Assembly (NCBI RefSeq): GCF_003324485.1
Contig: NZ_QODK01000002.1
Span: 310,001-374,000, forward strand
DNA from: Cohaesibacter intestini
GTDB taxonomy: Bacteria > Pseudomonadota > Alphaproteobacteria > Rhizobiales > Cohaesibacteraceae
Direction: 5' to 3'
Length of the DNA: 64,000 nt
In this document: piece by piece, positions 9,290 to 18,516 of the stretch
How positions within the stretch are numbered: the first letter of the stretch is position 1
How the letters are laid out: every line of letters starts with the position of its first letter
The notes under the pieces: generated by a model
Database searches by the model: none
The model's input: only the letters and a program-made list of their open reading frames with translations
What the model was told of the DNA's origin: nothing
Made by a program: the position numbers and the translations under genes

Positions 9290-9322
9290 AAAAAAGCCCG
9301 GTCGAAACCGGGCTTTTCTTTT
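9290..9322. terminator. Bidirectional rho-independent terminator (M23 / prfB)
   Basis: The stem AAAAGCCCGGT / ACCGGGCTTTT closes a short CGAA-type loop. A-rich and T-rich flanks on the two sides serve the converging M23 and prfB transcripts. Confidence 0.9.
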
Positions 9323-9336
9323 GTCGATCAATCAGA

Positions 9337-10471
9337 TCAGACAATGTCTTCGATTGGCGTTTCGTCGCCATCGCCATAAGCGCGCTGAGCAAGCGCCGCT
9401 TCCATATAAGGTGTCAAGGCACCATCAAGCACATCCCCCGGACTGGTGCTTTCCACCCCGGTACGCAAATCCTTGACCAGTTGGTAGGGCTGCAAGACAT
9501 ACGACCGGATCTGATGACCCCAGCCAATATCAGTCTTGCTGGCCGCCTCCGCATTGGCCTTGTCTTCGCGGATCTGCAACTCGCGCTCATACAAACGCGC
9601 CTTGAGCATGTCCCAAGCCTGCGCCCGGTTTTTGTGCTGGGAGCGCTGGTTCTGACATTGCACCACAATGCCCGTCGGCTGGTGCGTGATACGAACCGCA
9701 GAGTCGGTCGTATTGACGTGCTGACCACCCGCCCCGGAGGCGCGGTAGGTATCAATGCGGCAATCGCTCTCATTGATCTCGATATCGATGGAATCATCGA
9801 TCACCGGATAGACCCAGATCGAGGAGAATGAGGTATGGCGACGCGCCTGACTATCAAAGGGCGAAATGCGCACCAGACGATGCACGCCACTCTCCGTTTT
9901 GGCCCAGCCATAGGCATTCTCGCCCTTGACCATAATGGTCGCAGCCTTGATGCCCGCTTCCTCGCCCGGCGTCACTTCCATGACCTCGACCTTGAAGCCC
10001 GCCTTCTCGGCCCAGCGCGTATACATGCGCAGCAGCATGGACGCCCAGTCCTGACTCTCCGTACCACCGGCACCCGAATGCACCTCGATATAGCAATCAT
10101 TGCTATCGGCCTCACCGGACAACAGGGTTTCGATCTGCTGACGCGTGATCTCGGAAAGCAATCCCTGCAAGGTCGCCTCGGCGTCCGCAACGATATCGGC
10201 ATCCTCTTCCATCTCACCCATTTCGATGAGTTCGATCGAGTCTTCCAGATCCTGCGTGGCACGATTGAAACCATTGATCGCCGATTCCAGCTTCTGGCGC
10301 TCCTGCATCAGCTTCTGGGCTTCCTGCGGATCGTTCCACAAGGTTGGATCTTCGGCGAGATTATTCAACTCTAAAAGGCGTTTCTGGGCTGTATCCCAGT
10401 CAAAGATGCCTCCTCAGCAGAGCAAGACCCTGCTTGATTTCGTCGACCACATTTTGAATTTCTGCGCGCAT
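9337..10471 (-). CDS. prfB: Peptide chain release factor 2, made by programmed +1 frameshifting
   Basis: RF2 reads UGA and UAA stops and triggers peptide release on the ribosome. The gene is in two frames. A 23-codon frame starts at ATG 10471 ([20 protein letters not shown]...) and ends at an in-frame TGA at 10402-10400. The main frame continues after a +1 shift with Asp-Trp-Asp, giving 377 aa in total, the usual RF2 length. The stop-recognition tripeptide SPF (RISPFDSQ) and the catalytic GGQ ([10 protein letters not shown]) are both present. The shift site is listed separately. A caller without frameshift handling would start the gene at an internal codon and lose the N-terminus. Confidence 0.97.
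10399..10414 (-). promoter_or_regulatory. prfB: prfB autoregulatory +1 frameshift site
   Basis: On the minus strand the order is AGG AGG CAT CTT TGA C. It combines an internal Shine-Dalgarno AGGAGG, a 3-nt spacer, the slippery CTT, the in-frame stop TGA, and a following C. This is the textbook RF2 site: low RF2 slows termination at UGA and lets the ribosome slip to complete RF2. Confidence 0.97.
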
Positions 10472-10538
10472 TGTCTTTTCGCTTTGCTTTCAAAAAACCG
10501 GGAGGAAGCATCCCTGCCCGGCAACCGTTCATGACAAA

Positions 10539-10564
10539 GCGGATGCCGCAAATACGCCATCCGC
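10539..10564 (-). terminator. Possible weak terminator downstream of mrcA
   Basis: A 7-bp stem GCGGATG / CATCCGC with a 12-nt loop lies 25 nt beyond the mrcA stop. Only a three-T run follows on the minus strand, so termination strength is doubtful. Confidence 0.35.
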
Positions 10565-10588
10565 CTGACTGAAAGAAAATGATGGGTC

Positions 10589-13045
10589 TTAATACAGACC
10601 GCCCGTGCCTTGCGTCAAGGCCCGTTCGGCTTCCTGGGCGGAAACCGGGCGCCCCATATCCTCGGTGAAACCGATGATCGAATAGCTGTCAGGCGGCGCA
10701 GTGCCGGGCTTGAAGGCTTCCAGAATCACCCCTTCGCCACTGGCTGACTCCCGCAAGCCTGTGCGACGATCAATCGGAATGAGCTGCAACCCTTCCGGAA
10801 CCGGGAAAGGCTTTTTCGGCTGATCAGCCAATGCCACCTTCATGAAGTCGGTAAAGATCGGGGCTGCCAATCCACCACCTGACGCCTTGCGTCCCATCGG
10901 CCGCGGCCGGTCATAGCCCACATAGACGCCAACCACCAGATCCGGCGAGTAGCCCACAAACCAGGCATCGCGCTCGTCGTTGGTGGTGCCGGTCTTGCCA
11001 GCAATCGGCTTGCCTACCTTACGCACAACCGGCGCAGTGCCGCGCAGCACGACCCCCTCCATCATGGAGGTGATCTGATAGGCGGTCATCGGATCGAGCA
11101 CCTGTTCCCGATTGTCAACGACCTGAGGCTCATCCTGATAGGCCCAGCTCTGAACATTGCATTGTTCACAAATCCGCTGGTCATGTTTGTAGATGGTCTT
11201 GCCATAGCGATCCTGCACCCGGTCGACAAATGTCGGCGTAATCCGTCGCCCGCCATTGGCCAGCATGGAATAGGCCGTTGCCATCCGCAGCACGGTCGTC
11301 TCACCGGCCCCCAGAGCCATGGAAAGCACAGGCATCAGATTGTCATAGATGCCGAACCGTTGTGCATATTCCGCCACCAGAGGCATGCCCATATCCTGCG
11401 CCAGACGCACGGTCATCACGTTACGTGACCGCTCAATGCCAAGGCGCAGGGTAGATGGACCATAGAATTTGCCACCATAGTTTTGGGGTCGCCAGATGCC
11501 CTGACCACCACCCTGCTGGATTTCGATCGGCGCATCCATGACCACACTGGACGGCGTATAGCCGTTGTCCAGTGCCGTTGCATAGACAAACGGCTTGAAG
11601 GAAGAGCCGGGCTGACGGTAGGCCTGCGTGGCCCTGTTAAACTGGCTCTGGGCAAAGGAAAAGCCGCCAGCCATGGCAAGCACACGCCCCGTATAGGGAT
11701 CCATGGCGATCAGCGCACCAGAGACTTCTGGCACCTGCTGAAGGTCATATTTGCTCCCCTCGCCCTTGCTGCTGACATAGACCACATCGCCGGGCTGAAA
11801 CACATCGGACACCGCTTTGACAGCTTTGCCCTTGCGATCACCACTTTCCCATTTGGCCCATTTGAGGTCGGAAACCGAAATCACACCGGTCGTCCGCTCC
11901 GCAGACAATTTACCCGTCTCGTCAATTTCGGGCCGCAAGCCAACGCTCGCTTCCTTGCCCTCTGCCGACAGGATGACAGCCAATTGCCATTCCGGCACAT
12001 CACTCAGCGGCTCAACCTTGGCAAGCTTGCGTCCCCAATCGCCAGAAGGATCGATGGTCGTCACCGGCCCGCGCCACCCCTTGGTGTGGTCAAATGCAAC
12101 GAGGCCATCGCTCAGGGCTTTGCGGGCTTCCTGTTGCAGCCCGACATTCAGCGAGGTCCGCACAGACAGGCCACCATTATAGAGTTTGTCTTCACCAAAT
12201 TCTTCACCGATCCAACGGCGCACCTCTTCGGCAAAATAGTCCGCGGCGAAGATGTGCGCACCGCGCGAACGCATCTTCACTTCCAGATCCATGGCCTTGG
12301 CCTGATTGGCCTCCTCGACCGTCACATAGCCATTATTGACCATCTGATCGATCACCCAGTTGCGCCGCTCGATGGCCTTATCGGTTCGACGGATCGGGTG
12401 ATAATTGTTCGGCGCTTTCGGCAAAGCAGCCAGATAACCGATTTCTGCCAGATTGAGCTCATGCACCGACTTGTCAAAATAGTGCAGAGCCGCTGAGCCA
12501 ATCCCGTAGGAGCCGATACCAAGAAAAATCTCGTTCAAATAGAGTTCAAGGATCTCATCCTTGCTGAAGGCCTGTTCGATACGCATCGACAACAGGGCTT
12601 CCTTGATCTTGCGCTCATAAGACTGCTCGGAGGTAAGAAGAAAGTTCTTTGCGACCTGCTGGGTAATCGTCGAAGCACCAACCAGACGGCGGTTCTGCCC
12701 ATAATTTCGGATGTTGGTCAACACGGCGCGACCAATGCCGAAATAATCGATACCCGCATGATCATAGAAATTCTTGTCCTCGGCGGACAGGAAGGCCTGT
12801 TTCACACGATCCGGAATAGCCTGAATCGGCAGGAACAGGCGACGCTGGCGGGCATATTCTGCCATCAGCTCACCATTGCCTGCATGAATGCGTGTCATCA
12901 CGGGCGGCTCATAATTCCTCAGCGCCGTAAAGTCCGGCAGCCCCTGCATCATGGAGTTGAGGAAAATATAGACAGCCATCGCCGCTACGATGAACAGAAC
13001 GGAACCTGCGGCAAAAAGAAAGCCGAAGAATCGCCAAATTATCAT
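10589..13045 (-). CDS. mrcA: Penicillin-binding protein 1A, bifunctional transglycosylase/transpeptidase
   Basis: This class A PBP (818 aa) polymerises glycan strands and crosslinks peptides in the periplasm. A membrane anchor lies at residues 8-30. The GT51 glycosyltransferase domain follows, with the catalytic glutamate E89 in SAEDKNFYDHAGID and GASTITQQVAKN. An OB-like insert separates it from the transpeptidase domain. That domain has the nucleophile S481 in SSFK, the SxN-type motif in SRNVMTVRL, and KTG in AGKTGTTNDE. Length and order match Ponatin-type PBP1A of alphaproteobacteria (E. coli about 850 aa). The ATG has GGA six nt upstream. It follows the amidase gene on the same strand. 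Confidence 0.96.
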   Translation of the reverse strand: MIIWRFFGFLFAAGSVLFIVAAMAVYIFLNSMMQGLPDFTALRNYEPPVMTRIHAGNGELMAEYARQRRLFLPIQAIPDRVKQAFLSAEDKNFYDHAGIDYFGIGRAVLTNIRNYGQNRRLVGASTITQQVAKNFLLTSEQSYERKIKEALLSMRIEQAFSKDEILELYLNEIFLGIGSYGIGSAALHYFDKSVHELNLAEIGYLAALPKAPNNYHPIRRTDKAIERRNWVIDQMVNNGYVTVEEANQAKAMDLEVKMRSRGAHIFAADYFAEEVRRWIGEEFGEDKLYNGGLSVRTSLNVGLQQEARKALSDGLVAFDHTKGWRGPVTTIDPSGDWGRKLAKVEPLSDVPEWQLAVILSAEGKEASVGLRPEIDETGKLSAERTTGVISVSDLKWAKWESGDRKGKAVKAVSDVFQPGDVVYVSSKGEGSKYDLQQVPEVSGALIAMDPYTGRVLAMAGGFSFAQSQFNRATQAYRQPGSSFKPFVYATALDNGYTPSSVVMDAPIEIQQGGGQGIWRPQNYGGKFYGPSTLRLGIERSRNVMTVRLAQDMGMPLVAEYAQRFGIYDNLMPVLSMALGAGETTVLRMATAYSMLANGGRRITPTFVDRVQDRYGKTIYKHDQRICEQCNVQSWAYQDEPQVVDNREQVLDPMTAYQITSMMEGVVLRGTAPVVRKVGKPIAGKTGTTNDERDAWFVGYSPDLVVGVYVGYDRPRPMGRKASGGGLAAPIFTDFMKVALADQPKKPFPVPEGLQLIPIDRRTGLRESASGEGVILEAFKPGTAPPDSYSIIGFTEDMGRPVSAQEAERALTQGTGGLY

Positions 13046-13352
13046 ATCTGTCCCTATTGCTTCTGTTGGCCCGCCCTGTCGCTCACCCTGTCGCCCAGGC
13101 AGGTTGCCCGTCGATCACCCAACGGCAGCCCCTTGCATGGTGCGCTCAGCGATCCGCGCAATGCTCCAAGAATCGTCGCGCGAGCAAATCGCATACCACA
13201 CCGCTAAGGCAAAGACTTATTCTGCCCGATTTCAATTTGCAACACTCACATGACATTGGGGCAGCAAAAGGGCTGACCTGTTGCGCGTTTGCTGCATCCA
13301 GAATGAGTCAGGAATTTGTCACGACAATTGCAACACGGCAGATTGTTGCCGA
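13046..13352. other. Intergenic region between amidase gene and mrcA
   Basis: This 307-bp gap separates two same-strand wall genes. I find no convincing gene, terminator or named regulatory site in it. It presumably holds the mrcA promoter. Confidence 0.5.
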
Positions 13353-14669
13353 TCAGCCAGAACTTTTGGTGAAAAGTCCACTGCTATGGGTGGAACGGCG
13401 GGCAAAGAACATCTCGATCGACTTGCTGATCGATTGGATGGCCTTCTTCTGCCATGTCTTGGAGGTCAGAGCCGACTGATCCTCCTTGTTTGACAAATAG
13501 CCAAGCTCCAACAGGACGCTCGGAATGTCAGGTGCCTTCAACACCTTGAACCCGGCTGACCGTTGCGGACGCTTGGCGAGTCGAATGCTGGATTCCAGCG
13601 CTCCGACAAGGGTGCGGGAATAAAGAGAAGAATGATTGGAGGTCTCGCGCCGCGTCAAATCAATCAGAATATCCGCGACCACATCATCCTTTTCTTCCAT
13701 CTCAAGACCGGCGAGCAAATCCGAGCGATTCTCTCGATGCGCCAGATCAGCAGCAATTGCGTCAGACGCCTTGTCGGACAAGGTGTAGACAGTAGCCCCT
13801 CGAACATAGCTTTGCCTCACAGTATCCGCATGTATTGAGACGAACAGATCTGCATGGCGAGCCCGGGCAAAGGCCACCCGCTTGGACAAAGAAATGAATG
13901 TGTCCGTTTCACGGGTCATCGCCACCCGGAACCGCCCATCGGCCAGCAAATTTTCGCGCAACGCAAGAGCAAAGGCCAACACCAGCTTGCTCTCGACATG
14001 CCCCTTGGGCGAAACAGCGCCAGTATCGATGCCGCCATGCCCCGGATCGAGCACCACCAATGGCCTCGGATCTGCATCCTTGCGATCTTTTGCCAAAGGA
14101 TGCGCCGACAGGGTCGCGACTTTTGCCGCCTCCGCGCCCTCGACTTCAACACGAATAACATCCCTGAGCGACTGTTCGGAGAATTCACGTTCATCGACGC
14201 GCGACAATTCAATCACCAGCCGCGCCTCGTTGTCGTCAACGGCAGGCAAGCTATAAGCCTTCATCACTTTGGCCGGGCCATTCAGATCAAGCACAATCCG
14301 GGACCGCTGGTCGCCAAAATTGCCGAAACGGAAATTGCGCACCATGCCACGCTCGACCTGCGCCATCGAATGGGCCATCTCGAAATCCAGATCCGGTAAG
14401 TCGATCACCAGACGATAGGGCTCGGCCAAAGCAAACACGCTGAAGCTGACAGGGCGGGAGACATCAAGCACAAATTTGGCCGTCTTGCCGTCGCCAGAGG
14501 TGCGTACAGCCTGCACGACCACTGCCCCGCTGTCGCTCTCGACCTTGGCTGCGGGCGCTTTCGTGGCAGCCTGCAACCCCACAACACCCAAACCGGCGAG
14601 GGTCAGGGTCACGAACAGGCAGACCACCAGACAGTGACGCATGTGGCGAGACAGATTGGACAATATCAT
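13353..14669 (-). CDS. amiC: N-acetylmuramoyl-L-alanine amidase, AmiC type
   Basis: The enzyme (438 aa) cleaves the bond between MurNAc and the stem peptide during septum splitting. A signal peptide covers about residues 10-36. An AMIN domain follows (about 45-160), which family members use for septal or outer-envelope targeting. The Amidase_3 catalytic domain spans about 203-425. Zinc ligands are visible: H211 in DPGHGG, E226 in VESKL, H280 in SIHAD, and the catalytic E388 in LLELGYLSN. I chose the ATG at 14669 because AAGAG lies upstream and it leads directly into the signal peptide. The frame reaches back to a TTG at 14729. Pairing with mrcA suggests joint wall synthesis and remodelling. 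Confidence 0.94.
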   Translation of the reverse strand: MILSNLSRHMRHCLVVCLFVTLTLAGLGVVGLQAATKAPAAKVESDSGAVVVQAVRTSGDGKTAKFVLDVSRPVSFSVFALAEPYRLVIDLPDLDFEMAHSMAQVERGMVRNFRFGNFGDQRSRIVLDLNGPAKVMKAYSLPAVDDNEARLVIELSRVDEREFSEQSLRDVIRVEVEGAEAAKVATLSAHPLAKDRKDADPRPLVVLDPGHGGIDTGAVSPKGHVESKLVLAFALALRENLLADGRFRVAMTRETDTFISLSKRVAFARARHADLFVSIHADTVRQSYVRGATVYTLSDKASDAIAADLAHRENRSDLLAGLEMEEKDDVVADILIDLTRRETSNHSSLYSRTLVGALESSIRLAKRPQRSAGFKVLKAPDIPSVLLELGYLSNKEDQSALTSKTWQKKAIQSISKSIEMFFARRSTHSSGLFTKSSG

Positions 14670-15425
14670 AGGCGCACTCTTGAAGCATTCCTTGGCTGGG
14701 GCGAACCATGCCGCGGTTCGATTTGGCAACAGTTGCTAAACCATAATCGCCCCGAGGTTAACCCCCTCTTGACAGAAAGTTGGTAGTGAGGATTCGCACG
14801 TATGATGTTCAGCTTTAAAAACCCGTCTAAAGATGAGCTAAATCTGGACCAAGACTTGCATATTTGATTTAGGAACCCTACAAAGATGAAAGGCCATTGT
14901 TGCATAGCAATGATCCGATTCGACTGTCCGCTGTTACGATCTGGCTTTTTGCCCCATCAGCACACGCGGCAGGTGGTCAGATGCAGGAAGACTGATCAAC
15001 ACGAAACGTGACGCCTCGCGAGATGCGCAGACGCCTCGGACATACCAAGCTTGATGCAAAATGCCTAAACAAGTCAGATATTTAGCCTGACACACCGATT
15101 TTTCCGCCGCAGCAAGGGGTGCATGAGAAACGTGCCCCCGTCTGTAGGCCCAGAACCCCGACCCGGATACCTTCACAAAGGCCATGCCGGGTACGAAATT
15201 GAAAACAAGAGGATCTCGCCTGGTCATGCATATGAGAACCGGCCCCAACTCCAGAGACAGCATTGCAGCAAGACTGCACGCCCTGGCTTTGGACGGTTTG
15301 CATATCCTTCCACAGCGAAAGGCAAGGTCGTCATCAGACAAAAACGGAATAACGCGAACCTGCCGGGTGCCTGAAGCATTGGCCAGAACGGTTGTCGGCG
15401 CGCTGTTTCGTGGAGACATTACCCA
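14670..15425. other. Long non-coding gap before rne (candidate 5' leader)
   Basis: This 756-bp region lies between the divergent amidase and rne genes. A candidate promoter for rne is TTGCAT at 14856-14861, 17 nt, then TACAAA at 14879-14884. If used it would give a leader of about 535 nt. Short inverted repeats occur within it, for example ACCCGG near 15170 with CCGGGT near 15200. RNase E is known to regulate its own mRNA through a long leader in E. coli; whether that holds here is inference. A 200-codon minus-strand open frame at 14934-15536 overlaps the rne start and looks spurious. Confidence 0.5.
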
Positions 15426-18400
15426 ATGGCAAATCAAATGCTCGTTGATGCGACGCATCCGGAGGAAACCCGGGTGGTTGTCGTACGCGGCAATCGGGTT
15501 GAGGAATTCGACTTCGAGTCCGCCAATCGCAAACAATTGCGTGGCAATATCTATCTAGCCAAAGTCACCAGAGTTGAACCTTCTCTGCAGGCGGCTTTCG
15601 TCGATTACGGTGGCAATCGCCATGGCTTTCTCGCTTTTAGTGAAATTCATCCGGACTATTATCAAATCCCGGTTGCCGATCGTCAGGCTCTTCTGGAAGA
15701 AGAAAAAGGCCATGGCAACGATGATGATGATGTAGAGGCAAGTTCCGAGAAGGAAAAGCCCAGCAAAGAGAAGAAGCCGCGCAAGTCGCGCCGTCGCTCT
15801 TCGCGGTCCAGCCGCAAGAATGCGGAAGACAAGGCAGAAGCTCAGGCAACTGAGGCTCAGGAAACGACAAACGAACAGAGTGAAGCAACGGACGTGGAAG
15901 CCGCTGCTGATGCTGCTGCGTCGTCTTCTTCTGAAACCACTGATGCGCCTGTCGTTGCAGACGCTGGCGATGCAGGATCCGCTACGGAACCAACGTCTGC
16001 TCCGGAAAGCGCACCTTCAGATGACGAAGCGTTTGTCACCGCCTATGAAGGCGACGAGGCCGCGATTGATCTGAGCAAAGACGACGCCTCCGACGACAGC
16101 GACGGATCCGGGACACCACCGGCTCAGGCCCACGCCGTTGCCGAAGCAGAAAGCGTCAGCGCCGATCCGGAAGACATCGAGGAAGCGGAAGAGCTGGACG
16201 ACGAAGACCATGTCTCGTTTGAAGCCGTCGATGACGAGGACGATGAAGACGACGACAGCGATGAAGAGTCCGATGTCGAGCATGTTGGTGCCGAAGACGC
16301 CTTGGAAGAAGTGCCGGAGCGCCGCTCCCGCCGTCGCACCCGTCAGTATAAAATTCAGGAAGTTATCAAGCGCCGCCAAATCCTGCTTGTGCAGGTGGTG
16401 AAAGAAGAACGTGGCAACAAGGGCGCAGCCCTGACCACCTACCTCTCGCTGGCTGGCCGCTACTCGGTTCTGATGCCAAACACCGCCCGTGGCGGCGGCA
16501 TCTCCCGCAAAATCACCAATGTCACCGACCGCAAGCGTCTCAAGCAGATCGCCTCTGACCTTGAAGTGGCCGACGGCATGGGCGTCATCCTGCGCACCGC
16601 TGGTGCCTCGCGCACCAAGACCGAAATCAAGCGTGACTTCGAATATCTCTTGCGCCTGTGGGAGAATGTCCGCGATCTGACCTTGAAGTCGGCAGCGCCA
16701 TTGTTGGTCTATGAGGAGGGCTCGCTGATCAAGCGATCCATCCGGGACCTCTATAACAAGGATATCGATCAGGTCCTTGTGGCGGGCGATGAAGGCTACA
16801 AGGAAGCCAAGGGCTTCATGAAGATGCTGATGCCGAGCCATGCCCGGAATGTTCAGCCTTATCGCGAGCCACAGCCGATCTTTACCCGCATGGGCATCGA
16901 GAGCCAGCTCGACGCAATGTTCAGCCCGCAGGTCACCCTCAAGTCCGGCGGCTATATCGTCATTGATCAGACCGAAGCGCTCGTCTCCATCGACGTCAAC
17001 TCCGGTCGCTCTACCCGCGAGCACAATATCGAAGACACCGCCCTGTCGACCAACCTTGAGGCAGCCGAAGAGATTTCGCGTCAGCTCCGCTTGCGCGATC
17101 TGGCTGGCCTTGTGGTCATCGATTTCATCGACATGGAAGAGAAACGCAACAACCGTGCGGTTGAGAAGCGTCTGAAGGACTGCTTGAAGTCAGATCGCGC
17201 CCGCATTCAGGTTGGTCGCATTTCCCATTTCGGGCTGCTTGAAATGTCCCGCCAGCGCATTCGCACCGGCGTGCTGGAAAGCACCATGGACCCCTGCCCG
17301 CATTGCCATGGCACCGGCTATGTGCGTGCAGCAGCCTCTGTGGCCTTGCTGATCCTGCGGACCATTGAAGATCATTTGCTCAAGGGTGTGACCCACCATG
17401 TGGTCGTCAAGACCCGCACCAATGTGGCGCTCTATATCCTCAACCAGAAACGAAACAATCTGTTTGAGCTGGAAAACCGCTTTGGCGTCTCCATCACCAT
17501 CGAGGTGGATGACAGCCTGGAAGGCAAACATCTGGAAATCGAACGGGGCGAGCCGCTGGAACAGCCAGTTGCGCCAACCCAGACTGTGTCGATGATCCTG
17601 ACCGATGATCTGGATGACGATCTGACGGAAACCGAGATTCAGGAAGACCGCGAACGCGACGAGGAAAGCAGCTCGAAAAAGCGCCGCCGCCGTCGTCGTC
17701 GCCGCAAGTCCAACTCGGACATGCAAGCCGATGCACAGAATTCGTCGGACGATCAGTCTGACGACGAGTCCGACAATGGCAGTGACAATGAAGAACAGTC
17801 TGCATCGGACGAGGAAGGCAACGAAGACAAGCCCAAAAAGAGCCGCCGCCGCGGCCGTCGGGGTGGTCGTCGCAACCGTCGCAACCGCAATGGTCAGGAC
17901 GACATGTCCGCCGATGGCAACGACGGTGAGACCAACACGGACGCTGACGGTGACAACGCCAACAGCAACGAAGCATCCTCTGAAACGCCATCTGAATCCG
18001 GTTCTGTAGCAGACACGGCTGGTGATGAAGCCACACAGGCGGAAAGCACTGACAGCCCTGAACCTGTTGCGCAAACCCCGACAGATGAAGCGCCAGTCGC
18101 AGATACGCCTGCCGAGGCCGCGCCTGCAGAGGCAGTTGAAGACGTGGTTTCTGACACTGCTGCTGCGCCGGTTCTTGAGAGCGAAGAAGCAGCGCCTGTT
18201 GTTGAGGAAAAAGCAGAAGCGGTGACCGATAGTCAGCCAGAAGAGGCAGCACCGGCAACCGAGTCCTCCGATGCTGCTGAGGCCGAAAGCGAAGACGACG
18301 CAGCCAAAGCCCCAGAGGGCGAAGGCGAGACACCGGAGACGTCTGCCAAGGCATCGACCGAACAGGAAGAAACAAAGCCGGAAGACAAGCGTCCGAAACG

Positions 18401-18434
18401 CTCTGGCTGGTGGAACCGCTCCGGTTTCCTCTAG
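15426..18434 (+). CDS. rne: Ribonuclease E, with an acidic insertion splitting the S1 domain
   Basis: RNase E (1002 aa) is the main endoribonuclease of mRNA decay and rRNA processing. Its N-terminal S1 domain begins normally (GNIYLAKVTRVEPSLQAAFVDYG). It is then interrupted by about 210 acidic and low-complexity residues (about 93-305), and resumes at YKIQEVIKRRQILLVQVVKEE. The two catalytic aspartates are D523 (SIDVNSGRST) and D566 (VVIDFIDME). The zinc-link CPHC is at 624-627. After about residue 725 the protein is a disordered scaffold with arginine-rich blocks and acidic stretches, ending in KRSGWWNRSGFL. A split S1 domain is characteristic of alphaproteobacterial RNase E. GGAG sits 9 nt before the ATG. 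Confidence 0.97.
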   Translation: MANQMLVDATHPEETRVVVVRGNRVEEFDFESANRKQLRGNIYLAKVTRVEPSLQAAFVDYGGNRHGFLAFSEIHPDYYQIPVADRQALLEEEKGHGNDDDDVEASSEKEKPSKEKKPRKSRRRSSRSSRKNAEDKAEAQATEAQETTNEQSEATDVEAAADAAASSSSETTDAPVVADAGDAGSATEPTSAPESAPSDDEAFVTAYEGDEAAIDLSKDDASDDSDGSGTPPAQAHAVAEAESVSADPEDIEEAEELDDEDHVSFEAVDDEDDEDDDSDEESDVEHVGAEDALEEVPERRSRRRTRQYKIQEVIKRRQILLVQVVKEERGNKGAALTTYLSLAGRYSVLMPNTARGGGISRKITNVTDRKRLKQIASDLEVADGMGVILRTAGASRTKTEIKRDFEYLLRLWENVRDLTLKSAAPLLVYEEGSLIKRSIRDLYNKDIDQVLVAGDEGYKEAKGFMKMLMPSHARNVQPYREPQPIFTRMGIESQLDAMFSPQVTLKSGGYIVIDQTEALVSIDVNSGRSTREHNIEDTALSTNLEAAEEISRQLRLRDLAGLVVIDFIDMEEKRNNRAVEKRLKDCLKSDRARIQVGRISHFGLLEMSRQRIRTGVLESTMDPCPHCHGTGYVRAAASVALLILRTIEDHLLKGVTHHVVVKTRTNVALYILNQKRNNLFELENRFGVSITIEVDDSLEGKHLEIERGEPLEQPVAPTQTVSMILTDDLDDDLTETEIQEDRERDEESSSKKRRRRRRRRKSNSDMQADAQNSSDDQSDDESDNGSDNEEQSASDEEGNEDKPKKSRRRGRRGGRRNRRNRNGQDDMSADGNDGETNTDADGDNANSNEASSETPSESGSVADTAGDEATQAESTDSPEPVAQTPTDEAPVADTPAEAAPAEAVEDVVSDTAAAPVLESEEAAPVVEEKAEAVTDSQPEEAAPATESSDAAEAESEDDAAKAPEGEGETPETSAKASTEQEETKPEDKRPKRSGWWNRSGFL

Positions 18435-18454
18435 GCTTCCAGAACAAACGCATC

Positions 18455-18490
18455 AAAAAGGCCGCTCCGATATCGGGGCGGCCTTTTTTA
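18455..18490. terminator. Bidirectional rho-independent terminator (rne / aminotransferase)
   Basis: An 11-bp stem, GGCCGCTCCGA with TCGGGGCGGCC (one G-T pair), has a 2-nt turn. Preceding AAAAA and following TTTTTT serve both convergent genes. Confidence 0.9.
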
Positions 18491-18516
18491 TTGGCAACCA
18501 GGGCTGATCGTTCCGA

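Noticed and set aside
14934-15536. 200-codon minus-strand open frame over the rne leader
   Set aside because: It overlaps the rne start antisense, has no recognisable domain, and an unusual residue mix. A regulatory leader explains the region better.
16017-17024. Frameshift or pseudogene signal from the low-complexity part of rne
   Set aside because: The main frame is continuous across 1002 codons, and all catalytic residues are intact. The insertion is a family feature.
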